Shown: positions 10,052-20,332 of the stretch, in pieces
Position numbering within the stretch: position 1 is the first letter of the stretch
Layout of the letters: each line of letters opens with the position of its first letter
NCBI GenBank assembly: GCA_951802425.1
Contig: OX637795.1
Coordinates: 248,001-312,000 of the forward strand
DNA length: 64,000 bases
From: Clavaria fumosa
Lineage: Eukaryota; Basidiomycota; Agaricomycetes; Agaricales; Clavariaceae
Direction: 5' to 3'
Notes under the pieces: generated by a model
Seen by the model: only the letters and a program-made list of their open reading frames with translations
Databases searched by the model: none
What the model was told of the DNA's origin: nothing
Program-made: the position numbers and the translations under genes

Positions 10052-13000
10052 TAGGGTGTAACACGGGTCAACCCATGGGTGTCAGAGGGCTGACCCGCAC
10101 CCGCACCCGCACTATACCCGCACCCGCATCCAGGGGTCGGGTTTTTCCTGGGTACGGGTATGGGTACTTGAACTGCATACGGGTCATATATTATAGGCTA
10201 AAAGTCAGTATGACTCAGTAGTCTAGGTCCGCACAAATTTATGGGTGGATCAGGGTGATTGCATCCCATCCCGCTTCCATCTCATAGTCTGAACCATCAC
10301 CATCCACGTCTGCAAGCATCGCAACAGTCCTAACATCACTATCTTTCACCAACCCAAGCAGGCTCCATGAGCCGACGCATAACAGAGCTCGTATGGTTTG
10401 GGCTGAGAGGCGGCTCCGGACATGAGACAGAAGGAGGCGGCCTTTACTGAAAGCCCGTTCAACATCAATGGAAGTTGCTGAATATATAAATAGTAGTGAT
10501 GCAACAATGAAAATTAAAGTTGGACTCACCAGGGATTGTAAGATAATCAAGTGCCATCCTTGACAGGAAAGGAAACAATGCCCAACGCTCCATCCACCAG
10601 GCAAGAACGTCGTCTGTTTGCTCAGGATCGGTGCTGAGATAACGCTCAAGCTCATCACGCAGTTCGGCCGACTTAGGCTGCAATAAGGCTGGCAGATAAT
10701 CAAAAATGTTCTGAGATGCCTACGTTACAAAATGAGCACTTCATGAACAGATTCGCAGCAGAGATGGACTCACATTCATTGGCATCACCTCTTCGATCTC
10801 ATCACTGTCCTCCCCATAGCTTTTCTTGCAATAGGAATGGTTGAATTCAGCTCGGATGATGTCGTGGGCCGTCGAGATCCAGCCATCCTCCCAGCCAGCC
10901 TTTACGAAGTAGGCCAGTTTATGGCGTGGATGAAGTACTGTGGGAGAAGTTAGTAAGTGATAAAGGCATGGGGGAGGTGCAATTGTCTTACTCATGGCAA
11001 TCCGGTAGAGCTCAGAGGCATCCGTAAGATTATAGTACTGATTAAGCGTCCTTTTGCCCATGGCAAGCGCAGCACGGATTGGGGCAGCATAGGAGTGGTC
11101 AAGAGATTGGGAGGCAAGGATGTGATCTATATGGTCCATTGCTGGGATGACCATCGCAAGGTTCGGCGTTCCCCTTGAGAAGAAGGCAGTCGCATCCTGG
11201 AAAATCTGTAGCACATGTGTGGACAAGCGTGAAACCAACCAGTCATGTGACAAAATGCGACCACCCACCTTGAGTACATTGCGCAATTGCATGACGATCT
11301 TCCATTCTTCTGCCTTCAATTCGAGCTCTCTCAACTTGTTATCTTTGTCTCCACTCAGCCTGTCCAATGCCTCTCGATAACGCACTGCAAAATCAAGCAT
11401 AGTAAAGGTTGAATTCCATCTCGTTCGGACATCCCTTGGCATGATCTTCTCGACTAGCTTCAACTCTTTCAGCAAGGATCTCCATGCGGGCAAAAGGAGG
11501 GTTGAGGAGTTCACAATCTTGTAGGCGAGCTTTCGTAGCTGTACTTTGCTTAGCTAATGAATTGCAGATCTCTGGAACTCACCTTCGCAATCACCAACTG
11601 AATCGGCAGCAAGCTCACACTCAATTCAGCTCGTTCTTCATCACTCATGAATATTTCCTCATCGATCCAGCCATTGACATCATCGTCATCATCTTCTAGA
11701 CTCTCAGCATCCAAATCATACATCAAGGCCCGCATCTCTGTCTCCTCGAACTCGATTCCCCTTACGAGATTGGCCAACTCTTGTTCTTCGCCAGATAAAC
11801 CCTCTCCAACCTTCCTAGGTGCGTCAAATTGCTTAATCACTGTTTTCGCAATCAGGTTAAGAATATGCAAAAAACAGCGTGTCTGGTTTGCCCTCCCAGG
11901 AAAATCTGGTGTCATACCGACCAGTTCATCAATCATCGAATCGTTGACGGTTGCATTGTCACAGGTAATACTCAGAAGCTGCATTCAGGTGAGTTTATTG
12001 TCTTTAACTATGTAAATCATGCTTACCTTGCATGATATCCCAAATTCATCAAGGATTCGTGCGAACTCAGTGGCCAACGTCAAGCCTGAATGCGACCGGG
12101 CAACTTCCACCATATCAAGGAGGAGACAGAGGGGTTGGCCCTTGACCTCAAGGTGTACGGTGATCGCAGTAAAAGCCCGATGGTTTGGCGAGGTCCAACA
12201 GTCAGTGGCGAAGTTCAGCTTGCCATCATGGTCCTATGGCGCGTGAGGTCAAATCTTTCAGGCATAGAACTAATCCACACCTGTAGCAGCCTCGCAATGC
12301 GCTCACGTGTGCGAGCAAAAACAACCTTGACATCTCGAGAAACAGTCATCGCAGAGGGTATGTAGTACTGCGGCCGTCCTGTTTTCATAAGGGACTGAAA
12401 GCCTCGGTCTCCAACAATCCGGAAAGGCCGCAAGTTTTCAGAAACCCATCGCACCAGCTCTGTTCGTGTCTCTGTCTTCGTGTGTTGTCTGGTTGAGTAA
12501 GTAACTCTACCTTTTCCTTGTCGTTCAAATGCGGCACTGATTGACCCCGTTTCATTCAGGGCTTTGACCACCTTCTCCCTTGTATCCTCAACAGTCTTGC
12601 CTGCCTCAGCGGCCTTCAGGGCTTCTTCCCCCCAACATCTTTTGGCATGCCTTCGTAAGTTTCCAGTTGAATTTGCATCCCCTTTATCGAGGAATCGTCG
12701 ACACTCAAATTTACAGCTATTCCCGGCACATTTGAAGGTATGATATCAGCGGCCATCGACATAGCCTATCTCGGGTACCAGATGATAAAAGGCATAGATA
12801 GGTGACATCCATCTCTTGGACAGTCGAACTGTGTGAATGTCAGGCATTATTTTAATATGCGGATGCGATGACATTTGGCTTGCCCAACTCTTTTTCTTCG
12901 TCATCGCTTTGCTCAACATCAATCTGATCCAGATTGTCCTTATCAGGGATTTCCTCAACTGTCACATGGGAAGGCTGGGGGTTGGTTACTTTAGCCTTCT

Positions 13001-13358
13001 TCCTCGTTGCTTGTACCTTGTCTTCTGAATCCGTCTCTGCTCGTGAGTGGCATAGGCTGTCTTCTTGCGAACAGCCAGATGGCTCTGGGCTTATCAGGGT
13101 GTTTTGGGATTTGGTGGAAGCTTTGAGTCTCATCTTTGATTGACTTACCATGTTGAGTATGCGGTAAAGAAAGGATAATTAATGCTAAGTGAAAATTTAG
13201 AGTAGTCGGGACTTCAATATAATTAATTAATTAATTACCTGCAACCCGTACTATGGGTGATACCCAGGTGCGGGTTGGCATTTGGTGACCCGCACCCTTA
13301 CCCGCAAGGACCCGCACCCGTGATCTGCACGGGTTACCCGTACCCGTGTTATTCCCTA
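10052..13358 (-). mobile_element. hAT transposon with perfect 8-bp target duplication
   Basis: The element is bounded by ACTGCTTA at 10044-10051 and 13359-13366, an exact 8-bp duplication as expected for hAT insertion. The ends are inverted: TAGGGTGTAACACGGGT on the left, TAGGGAATAACACGGGT as reverse complement of the right. Inside both ends are runs of ACCCGCACCCG-like repeats (10095-10145 and 13255-13345), likely transposase-binding subterminal repeats. One minus-strand transposase gene fills the middle. At 3307 bp it is full length for a fungal hAT element. Confidence 0.93.
10239..13151 (-). pseudogene. hAT transposase with one in-frame stop
   Basis: Exons run from 13151 to 10239. In order: a charged N-terminus; a BED-type zinc finger (C..C before 12700, then H and C in NLRRHAKRC); catalytic-core motifs TDCWTSPNHRAF and ITCDNATVND, each with an acidic residue typical of hAT; CFLHILNL; RWNSTFTML; and a C-terminal dimerisation domain (SATSIDVERAFSKGRLLLSH, about 10500-10380). 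Introns have good GT-AG ends, for example between GISCK and LLSITCDN near 11985-12032. A TGA at 12746-12748 breaks the BED finger between GYVDGR and YHTFKC, in the same frame as the downstream exon, probably from CGA. Otherwise the gene looks recently active. Confidence 0.88.
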
Positions 13359-13366
13359 ACTGCTTA

Positions 13367-14052
13367 TCAACAATGCACCTGCATGCCCCAGATATGCATG
13401 CAACTGAGACATGTAGGGCCTCAGACTTGGCTTAGAAAACAACCAGGAGCTTCAAAATGAGCAAGATCTACAAGTGGTTGCATGGTATGTGTGCAAAATT
13501 CACTTATGGTATTCAATCACAAGTGAGAATTGGTGCAGGGGCCTGGCACTAGTGAGTGCACAGGAGTATGTAGTTGCTTGTGAGATGAGGTCAGACCAAC
13601 AGCCCTTCACTTCTATGGGAATCTCCATGTAGCATATAGGTGTATGCCTACATTTATTGTCTACATGCCTACAAAGTTTCATTGGAAAGCAATAGGAACT
13701 GGCTGAGATATTTACAAAAGGAATTATTGTAAATATTGCACCAAAAATGCAAACTGTTATAGCATGCCAAGTTCCTGTTCAACTATTCTGCATATAGTAT
13801 CAAACTATAGTTATATTTTATCTCTACCTATGTGCAAAGCTTCATGAGGATTAGTTAAGAACTCATGGAGTTATTCACAGTTTGGTAAAACTTGTTGACA
13901 GTCCCTGCCTAGTTGGGACAATCATCCAGAGTCTTGGTCATCCATCCATCCTAAAGGGGGATGAATTTCACAGGGAGACCATATCTAGAAATTATTACTT
14001 AAGCAGGAGTGCTTAGATAATTGTTTATCCCTGTTATATCCCAAGGGCAAAG
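13367..14052. other. No gene seen
   Basis: Anonymous AT-rich sequence between two hAT-type insertions. Only short frames without domains. Confidence 0.5.
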
Positions 14053-14060
14053 CCCTCTAG

Positions 14061-14269
14061 TAGTGTTGCCATGGTTCAGTTAATTTCAGTTAACCAATCT
14101 CAAACTGATCTCAAATAAAATCTGTAAAATCGCAGAAAAATTAGAGTAGGTTTAAACTATGTGTAGAAATCTCCAGAAATATTTCCATAATTTTACAGAA
14201 TTTATTGAGGTTTTAAAAGCATCGGTTTGAGTTCAGTTAACTGAAATTAACCAAACCATGGCAACACTA
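14061..14269. mobile_element. 209-bp hAT-type MITE
   Basis: It is flanked by CCCTCTAG on both sides (14053-14060 and 14270-14277), a perfect 8-bp duplication. The ends TAGTGTTGCCATGG and CCATGGCAACACTA are inverted, followed inside by TTAATTTCAGTTAAC and GTTAACTGAAATTAA. It has no coding capacity. Confidence 0.93.
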
Positions 14270-14277
14270 CCCTCTAG

Positions 14278-15520
14278 AGCCAAAATACCTGTTAGGGATG
14301 CAGAGAGCAAGCCAGAGCGACAAAATTGCCTAATTAGGAAGGTTTAAGCGGAGTTTGAACTTTAAAATCAAACCTTTGGTTTTGAAGACTCTTTCCAGAC
14401 CCACACACTGATTGGGAATACCTAATAATAGTTTTACTGTATCAGGCCAATGCATAGCCTCCTCTGAGTCACTCCAGCACAGTCTAGACTGTTTTGGATA
14501 AACCCAAATAGGGGAAATGACTCCATCTGACTCATTCTCTCAAACAACTCAAGTTGGGGAGAGGATAAAAATAGTAAATGCTTATATGGCAAGAGTACAT
14601 GCCTTATGCGATTATCTGAGTATTTTATTATGATTTTATATGCAATATATGGCCATGTATCTCGAAATTACTGTATTTAGTAGATAGGCTTGAAACAATA
14701 TAAATAGGCCACTGAAGGACATGTTCAGTAGCACCTACTTGACCCCAGAAACTGCCTGATCACCTTAGTCAGCTGAAGCTAAGAGCCAGCACCAATCTTA
14801 AAGGAGTTATTAATATATTTGTCCCACTGATGTCTAAATACCAGTGTGGACAAATAGTTGATTATCTCATCAATGCCTTGGGCTGGTGCGATGATTTATT
14901 ATGTAAGCATAGCCAGGCTATAGGGCTAATGACTGAGTGTCTAGTCACGCCGAAAGCTTATGTAATACATGTGCTACGAATATTTTTGTGCTTAGGTAAT
15001 TTTACTGTGTTGTAACTGATGTCTTGCTTTGTATTATAGGGATTAGATATAAACAATTTATATCTAAAGAAGGAAAAGGAATTTGGTCAAGGTATACAAG
15101 AGTGAAAGGGAGATAGGATAGAGAGGGTATCAGAGATTTAATGTTGGAAGGATCTCCTATCCCATTGGAGAGATATGAACATTGTCATAGTACAGTATTC
15201 ATATGAATAGACTTAAGTATTTAATATCTCATTATTGGTTGGATATTAAAGCAAGGTGTAAGAGAATGAAATAGTCGAGATGACTATGGGGATCCTTTGG
15301 TCAATTACCCTTGTTTGAGATATTGATGCTTGAGTCACTATAGAATATTTCTATTTGCTGCCCACATTAGCAATGCCTTGTAGACAATATTAAGATTATC
15401 TTAGTATCTGTTTACAGGAAGGTGTGCAACCAGAAGCTCAATTAGGACATTGAGCTTGCCTAATAATAATATTTGAGGTTCCTATTAGGATTAACTTCAG
15501 TTTCCCTTACTTAAATATTA
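14278..15520. other. No gene seen
   Basis: AT-rich sequence with many stops on both strands. The 61-codon frame at 14830 has no recognisable features. Confidence 0.5.
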
Positions 15521-15524
15521 TTAT

Positions 15525-16772
15525 TCACAGGTAGCAATACTTTATCTCAAAGTCAAAGCACTGGAGCTCCCCAACCCAATGGACCTGTCTCAGTTTCAAC
15601 TTCTGGGGCTTCCTGAAGTACTGGAGGTTTGCATGGTCCATCCAGATCTCAATCATCTCATCCACTCCAATGAGGTATGCCTGCCACTCACAAAGTGCCC
15701 AAATCACAGCTAAGAACTCCTTGTCATACATGTCATAGTTCTTCTCAGCTGCAGTGAGGGCCTTGGAGATACAGTCCACAACTCTCCAAGTTCTGTCCAT
15801 CTGCTGCTGCAAGAGCACTCCACCAGTCACCAGGTTACTTGCATCCATCTCCACCCTCCATCTCCCTTTATCCTGTGGTAGAGCCAGGACAGGGGCCGAT
15901 ACAAGTGCCAAGCAGAGATCTTGGAAAGCTGCTTCCTCCTCTTCCTCCCATTTCCATGGAACCTTCCCAGTCAGCCAGAAGAGTGGCTTTGCTCAGGCAG
16001 ACAGATTTGGGATGTGCTGGTGGAGGTAGTTCAACATCCCATTGAACTTCTGGACATCCTTCACATTCCTAGGATGTGGCCAATCTTGGACTGCCACACC
16101 CTTTGCCAGATCATGCTCTAGTCAGTTGTGAGAGATCTTCATCCCCAAGAAGATGATCTCACTCTTCTCAAACTCACATTTACTGAGTTTGAGACACAAC
16201 TGATTCTCTCCAAACTTCCTCAAGACCTGATCCATCCAATACCGGTGTGTAGCCAAATCCTCTGCAAACACAATGACATTGTCCACATAGGCCCTGACAT
16301 GTCCTCCCACAATCTCCTCCCTCAACACGTGATTCATGAAGCTTTGGAAGGTGGCAGGAGCATTCTGTAGTCCAAACCACATAACTGCAGGTTCAAAGAG
16401 TCCATGAGGTGTAAGGAAGGCACAATGATGTTGGTGCTCAGGACAGATCTTCATCGATGGAAAACCTCCCTTTGCATCAATCTTAGAATAGATATTTGCT
16501 CCCTTGAGTACATCCACCATGTCTCAGATGTGGGGAAGAGGGTACTTGTCCTTGATCAAGTGCAGGTAGGGCCAGAGATGGGAAAACGGGTGTCCAGAAT
16601 ACTCATGCATGCAAGGGTACTCTGCCTTCTGCCAGTTGATATCTGGGTTATGCCACTTGAGCCAGTCATGCCCAAGGATGACCTTGTGGGACTGGGTCTT
16701 TCCCTGCAGAAAATGGATCTGCTTGTTATGGAACCAGGTTTGCACTGGCAAGTCAAACACGAAGGTGGACAC
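15525..16772 (-). pseudogene. Gypsy pol fragment D (protease, RT, RNase H)
   Basis: Read on the minus strand: a protease tail with ILGHDWLKWHNPDI (about 16670), an abrupt jump to KDKYPLPHI, RT with SKIDAKGGFPSMKI and LQNAPATFQSFMNHV (16520-16122), and RNase H with VEMDASNLVTGGVLLQQQ (15911-15525). The RT active site reads YVDN instead of YVDD, and a TGA interrupts the RT thumb (LSA*AKPLF). It ends at FDFEIKY, where the integrase part should follow. It is the same family as element C (53414-55220), about 15% different by eye, and dead. Confidence 0.88.
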
Positions 16773-16937
16773 ACTCTCCCAGAGACCAGACTATGGAGAG
16801 ATGGTGGAGGAGGATGCTCCAGTGCAGGTTTTCCCAGAAATGGAAGTCCGTGTGTTGTTCACATCAGAAATGGAGATGCTACTCCAGAAAAATAGTGCAG
16901 TACACATACAGAAGCCAGAGGAGCTTGATGATGAGTG
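16749..16937 (+). pseudogene. Inverted Gypsy RNase H-integrase linker fragment
   Basis: The plus strand reads SNTKVDTLSQRPDYG and then EEDAPVQVFPEMEVRVLF, which resembles the short linker after RNase H in Gypsy elements (ADALSRRPD...). That is the segment expected next after the 3' end of fragment D, but here it lies at the other end and on the opposite strand. An inversion or separate insertion joined the two near 16750. The fragment stops at the hAT insertion at 16938. Confidence 0.5.
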
Positions 16938-16945
16938 GACACAAG

Positions 16946-17400
16946 TAGTGAATGGAATGGGTAACCCATGGGTAAATTTGACTGTACCCATACCTGCACC
17001 TGACAGTACCCTTACCCATGGGTACAGGTCCACTAAACTGCTGGGTATGGGTACGGGTTTGTACTTCTAACTATGCTATGCACAAATACAATGGTGTCCC
17101 ACCCATCTGCCATCTCCTCCTCATCTCCTTCAACTTCAGCCAGTACTGTGACACCCATAACATCATTGTCCTTCACTAGACCTAACTTACTCCACATACC
17201 AATGCAAATCAATGCCCAAGTTGACTGAGCTGACAGCCAAATCTGGACATGCGACAGTAGGATCCATGCTGACTGGCTACCCATGTACCCCTATGAAGGG
17301 TACGGGTTTTGGAAGGGTCCAGAATCCATTACCCATACCCGCACCTAGCCGTACCCGTGAAGAAAACCTGTGTGGGTACCAATACCCATGCAATTCACTA
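16946..17400 (-). mobile_element. hAT-derived deletion element with transposase tail
   Basis: It is flanked by GACACAAG at 16938-16945 and 17401-17408. The ends are inverted: TAGTGAATGGAATGGGTA on the left, TAGTGAATTGCATGGGTA as reverse complement of the right, followed by GGGTACGGGTT-type repeats. The minus-strand frame 17284-17033 keeps only the end of the hAT dimerisation domain (LLSHVQIWLSAQSTWALICI, KLGLVKDNDV), close to the full element at 10052. It is an internal-deletion derivative of a related hAT family. Confidence 0.88.
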
Positions 17401-17408
17401 GACACAAG

Positions 17409-18299
17409 ATCGTGCTGGACTCTGGCAAAGGGGGATAGTCACTTGGGTCCCCCTGGGAGCATGTGAGGCTGTCCTCAAATTCAAGCGTGACCTCCCTGCT
17501 AGGTGGAGGGGGGGATTCTCCTGATCAGTCAGGCTGGCTCTCTCCTCTGCCATCTCCTTGACTGGGCACTATTGCCCTTCTGGAGGTCAAGGAGGCCTCT
17601 TCCAAGGTCCCTCAGGTGGGGTTGTCGGTCGAGGGCACCGTCTGGGTCTGGGCCCCTGGTTGAGGTAGCTTTCATCAAATTCCTCATGTAGCCGGCAGTA
17701 CAGTCTTTATGGTTTGTTGGCTTCTGTACCATTTCTGCTTCATGAGTTCCTTAAAACCAACATCCTATGGTCCTCTGGGATGAGGTGAATCCACCTCATC
17801 ACTTGAGTGCCATTGGTTGTCCTGGTTTCATTGGTTGTCCTGTTCATATAGTCTGTTTGCCAATCATTTAGTCCTGAGTTTGACCACAAAGTCCCTTGTG
17901 GGCGCTTTTCCCATGACATCCAGTCCAGTCCCTCCCTGGTGACTATTGGTCTCAAAGAGTTGCCAGTTAAGGCCCCCAGCTAGTCACCTTACCTGCCAGC
18001 ACACCAGCACATGATGGTGATTTCCAGGGAATTGATTTTGACTGAGAATTTATAATGCCCCCTCAGCAGTTCCCAATAATGGATTCAACCTGTGGCTGTG
18101 GGGGACATTTCTCCCCCTAGGCCACAGGGCCAAATGAGGCACCATTGCTAATAGTTTTCTTAATCTTAGAACACAGAACTGTGCCCCAAGAGGTTTCATC
18201 GACTACTAGCCACAATGGTGAATGATTGTAGGCTATGCATCACTCCACTCTGACAGAGTCTGACTATGGTATTACTCTCATCCCTAACAGCAAGCTAAT
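17409..18299. other. Possible Gypsy remnant, otherwise no gene
   Basis: The minus strand at 17730-17410 has coding-like sequence with a Pro/Arg-rich stretch and EFEDSLTCSQGDPSDYPPLP, which could be a gag-pol linker of the neighbouring Gypsy debris. I cannot confirm it. The remainder up to 18299 has no convincing frame. Confidence 0.3.
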
Positions 18300-18576
18300 T
18301 TATTGCTGTTTTCAGTGCACTTGGCAGACTGCACAAAATGCACAAATTTATGATAATTTAGAAGATGAATATGAGGTAAGGCTTATATAGACAACCTTAT
18401 AATATATTATTAGGGCTACACAGCCACATATTTTGGAATGCAAAATATGTGGCTGTGTAGCCCTAATAATATATTATAAGGTTGTCTATATAAGCCTTAC
18501 CTCATATTCATCTTCTAAATTATCATAAATTTGTGCATTTTGTGCAGTCTGCCAAGTGCACTGAAAACAGCAATAA
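18300..18576. repeat. Perfect palindrome, 135-bp arms and 7-nt loop
   Basis: Arm 18300-18434 (starting TTATTGCTGTTTTCAG) and arm 18442-18576 (ending CTGAAAACAGCAATAA) are exact reverse complements over all 135 positions, separated only by GGAATGC at 18435-18441. There is no coding frame. A transcript would fold into a single 135-bp hairpin. The lack of any mismatch implies a very recent origin, ongoing correction, or an assembly foldback. Confidence 0.95.
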
Positions 18577-18734
18577 GGCTGTGAGATGTACCAACAATTT
18601 ATAATAAGCCCAAAAAGTGGTATTTTGAGAAATTAGACTCAGTGTCTCATTGACTTATATGTTTCAATTCCTCTAATGCAGAAACAGGGCAACATGGGAT
18701 CATCTAAATTATACAAAATTTGATAAAGCACTCT

Positions 18735-20114
18735 CTAGGTAAGGATTGTAGCTCTCGCGTAAAAGATAATCTCATTAGTTGTGAGTGATGGCCCAAACTC
18801 CCAACATATCGGGGCATCTCCATTGACTGGAGGCGTCGGGCTCCCAACATCTGTGAAAGAGATCAACAAAGTACCACGCTGATATGTGATGAACTCACGA
18901 AAGTCATCAGCAATTTCATTGTGTGCAACCGTTCCCGTTCCCTTGGAGGCACGCTGTGTAGTCCCACCTCTGCCAGTGCCTTTCCCGCGTCGGGCTGCTG
19001 GTGGGCCGCCCTTGTCTTCGTCCTTCTTTCGCTTCCGTCGTCCGCCACCCTGGTTTTCCCCGACTGCACCACCCGAACTACTTGGGCCTGGATCACCCAA
19101 TCCGCTTGCATCGACGTCAATTGCCAGGGCCTGTAGAGTGAGAATAGAGTAAATGGCTCGGGCAAGCTGAATTTCAACGTGATTATGTCCAGGTAGATTT
19201 ACTGCCCGCTGCATCAGTAATTCCAGAATGACTCCTTGATTGACTGGGAGCCGCCAGAAACGCTGCTCGTCAAATCCTGGCATAGAAGGTGATAGCGGGA
19301 CCGCTCCGGGAACAATCGAGGCTCGATCGGGTAGAGACATAGAGTCAAAAATCCGAGCGACGTTGGGAGCGATCGGAGACGTGCCGGCAGGAGCAGGAAC
19401 AAATCGTCTACCCTGGATTATCGAGAGGTTTGGCAAGCTGAGGATGGGAATTGCGAGGTCCTCCAGTGCATCAGGATGCAAATGCACCAGGGAGTAAAGG
19501 CCTATATATGGTACGATTGGGGCAAATTCGGGCAAGTCGACTTGTTGACCCGCACTGCCCGAAACCAGCAACGAAAAAACCTGCATAAAAAAGCTCCATG
19601 CCTGCCAGCGGTCCTCCCAGAGTACAAAGGACATACCTCATGTAAAGGCCTTCGATCTGCTGCATCCCTCGTTTGCAGGAACTTCAAGATGTACTGCAGT
19701 ACCTGCCACGGGGGAGAGAGAGAGAGATGGTTTGGCGTGAAAAGGCCCAAGTAGCAGGTTCCGCATTCTGTGAAATCAGAACTTCACTTCTTTTATTGCA
19801 TGTATCGACGTACGAATGGTGCCATTCTCCACTGAGGATCGCCGATAATCCTTTGGTATAGTACCCAGTTCCACCCCCATATCAACCTGAAGACAGTGAA
19901 CTTGAGAAGCAAACAGGGTTGATTCACCGACCTGAATTTGACCACGTGCGCATTGGCTGCCTTCCGGGGAGAGTTTATTGAGGCAGATTGTGCAACGATT
20001 CCGGTATATGCGGCGAATTGTCATCTTAGCACCTGTGTTAAACGAAGCTTGAGAATCCCGTGTTGACATTCTGGAACTGGAAGGCTTAGCTGGCCCACGT
20101 CTCCCCCACTCCAT
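18735..20114 (-). CDS. HNH/zinc-finger-like protein, 425 residues
   Basis: Three exons splice in phase: 20114-19814, 19767-19637 and 19580-18735, with introns of 46 bp (GTACGT...CAG) and 56 bp (GTATGT...CAG). The N-terminal part has CTICLNKLSPEGSQC and, after a segment ending VENGTI, CGTC. This paired-cysteine layout and the VELGTIP...VENGTIQC order resemble HNH-nuclease-like domains seen in mushroom genomes. The rest is hydrophobic-helical (PVLQYILKFL-like, then VPYIGLYSLVHLHP), ending in a Lys/Arg/Gly-rich stretch (RRKRKKDEDKGG) that may be a nuclear signal. No stop or frameshift was found. It is transcribed away from the AAA/PD-(D/E)XK gene at 20333. Nuclease activity is inferred, not shown. 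Confidence 0.7.
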
Positions 20115-20332
20115 AATCACATGAATTTCCTTTTTTGTAATTTACATAATTACAAAGTTAGGAGGTCACACCCTTCTGGTTGACCGCCTTACTCCCCCAG
20201 AACTCAGACTCAGTCACCCTCTATTGATAATTACAACCCTGCCCCATGAAGCGTGAAGTGTGAGATGAGTGTTCTTCCAGTTGACCTACTAATTCACTGA
20301 CAAGGGACAATAACAGGGGTACCTTATCGGCC
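20115..20332. promoter_or_regulatory. Shared divergent promoter interval
   Basis: Only 218 bp separate the start codons of two divergent genes (20114 minus, 20333 plus), so both promoters must lie here or overlap the genes. An AT-rich patch at 20128-20160 (TTTTTTGTAATTTACATAAT) is the only core-promoter-like feature. Confidence 0.45.

Noticed and set aside
10095..10145. Telomeric or interstitial telomere repeat
   Set aside because: ACCCG-type repeats are confined to the ends of hAT elements and are not TTAGGG arrays.
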